Of a stretch of DNA of 6,188 bases, positions 6,052-6,188 are shown in pieces (within the stretch, counting starts at the first letter, position 1; each line of letters opens with the position of its first letter). Source of the stretch: an uncultured Bacteroidales bacterium (GTDB lineage Bacteria; Bacteroidota; Bacteroidia; Bacteroidales; UBA932); the NCBI GenBank assembly GCA_946530505.1, contig CAMNAD010000089.1, forward strand, positions 1 to 6,188. The letters are read 5' to 3'. The notes beneath the pieces were generated by a model that was not told where the DNA came from, made no database searches, and was given only the letters and a program-made list of their open reading frames with translations. A program made the position numbers and the translations under genes.

Positions 6052-6188
6052 TCTGCATATGCCTTTCTTTGCTGCTGGGGCTGCTTCCGCTCCGGTCGGA
6101 GACTCTCAAACTTCGTACCGTTGTAATAGATGCGGGGCACGGTGGACAAGATGCAGGCGCAGTAAGCAAAGACAAGAAATCTTACGAA
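6039..6188 (+). CDS. N-acetylmuramoyl-L-alanine amidase, N-terminal part, cut by window end
   Basis: Amidase_3-family enzymes are zinc hydrolases that cut the amide bond between N-acetylmuramic acid and L-alanine in peptidoglycan, often during daughter-cell separation. The visible 50 codons give a secretion signal (MKHAICICLSLLLGLLPLRS if CTG is the start) and then LRTVVIDAGHGGQDAGAVS, the family's opening strand with its first zinc ligand His34 in GHGG. The last codon in the window, Glu50, sits where the second zinc ligand (Glu of an EKD-type motif) is expected; this is inferred. The frame has no ATG: it is closed by TAA at 6033-6035, and the only common alternative starts are CTG 6039 and TTG 6069. 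CTG is preferred because it supplies the Lys/His n-region before the hydrophobic core. Nothing can be said about the C-terminus. It is divergent from lptD, with 41 bp between the preferred starts. Confidence 0.85.
   Translation, partial: MKHAICICLSLLLGLLPLRSETLKLRTVVIDAGHGGQDAGAVSKDKKSYE

Noticed and set aside
6059..6188. ATG at 6059-6061 as the amidase start
   Set aside because: It is out of frame with the GHGG-containing reading; its own product has no amidase features.

Overview
The window looks like core chromosome of a Bacteroidota bacterium, probably order Bacteroidales. Three things point there: the Rho has a long disordered insert of the Bacteroides type, the LptD has the large Bacteroidota form with a Cys-Asp-x3-Pro-His motif, and the upstream regions carry TTTG / TAnnTTTG promoter boxes rather than sigma70 boxes. 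Coding DNA is moderately GC-rich and the short gaps are AT-rich. Family or genus cannot be settled by eye.

Layout, read along the minus strand from right to left. A divergent pair sits at the right edge. An N-acetylmuramoyl-L-alanine amidase (cell-wall hydrolase) starts at about 6039 and runs rightward out of the window. lptD (outer-membrane LPS translocon) runs leftward from about 5997 to 3268. Their promoters interlock in about 70 bp, and neither gene has an in-frame ATG at its start. lptD ends in a likely intrinsic terminator (3233-3280) whose loop and T-tract also carry the two boxes of the next promoter, which drives rho (3178-1439, transcription termination factor). The rho leader contains an imperfect hairpin. 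rho and mnmE (1435-86, tRNA U34-modifying GTPase) are separated by only 3 nt and are almost certainly co-transcribed. After the mnmE stop codon an open minus-strand frame of unknown identity runs to the left edge.

The lptD/amidase pair serves the envelope (LPS export and peptidoglycan remodelling), and rho-mnmE serves RNA metabolism. All complete genes appear intact. I found no tRNA, rRNA, CRISPR array, insertion sequence or other mobile element. I do not see a new multi-gene system. The points of interest are the compact regulatory DNA (interlocked divergent promoters; terminator and promoter sharing bases), the non-ATG starts, and the low-complexity, AT-hook-bearing insert in Rho. Every gap longer than a few bases is described; none exceeds 90 bp.
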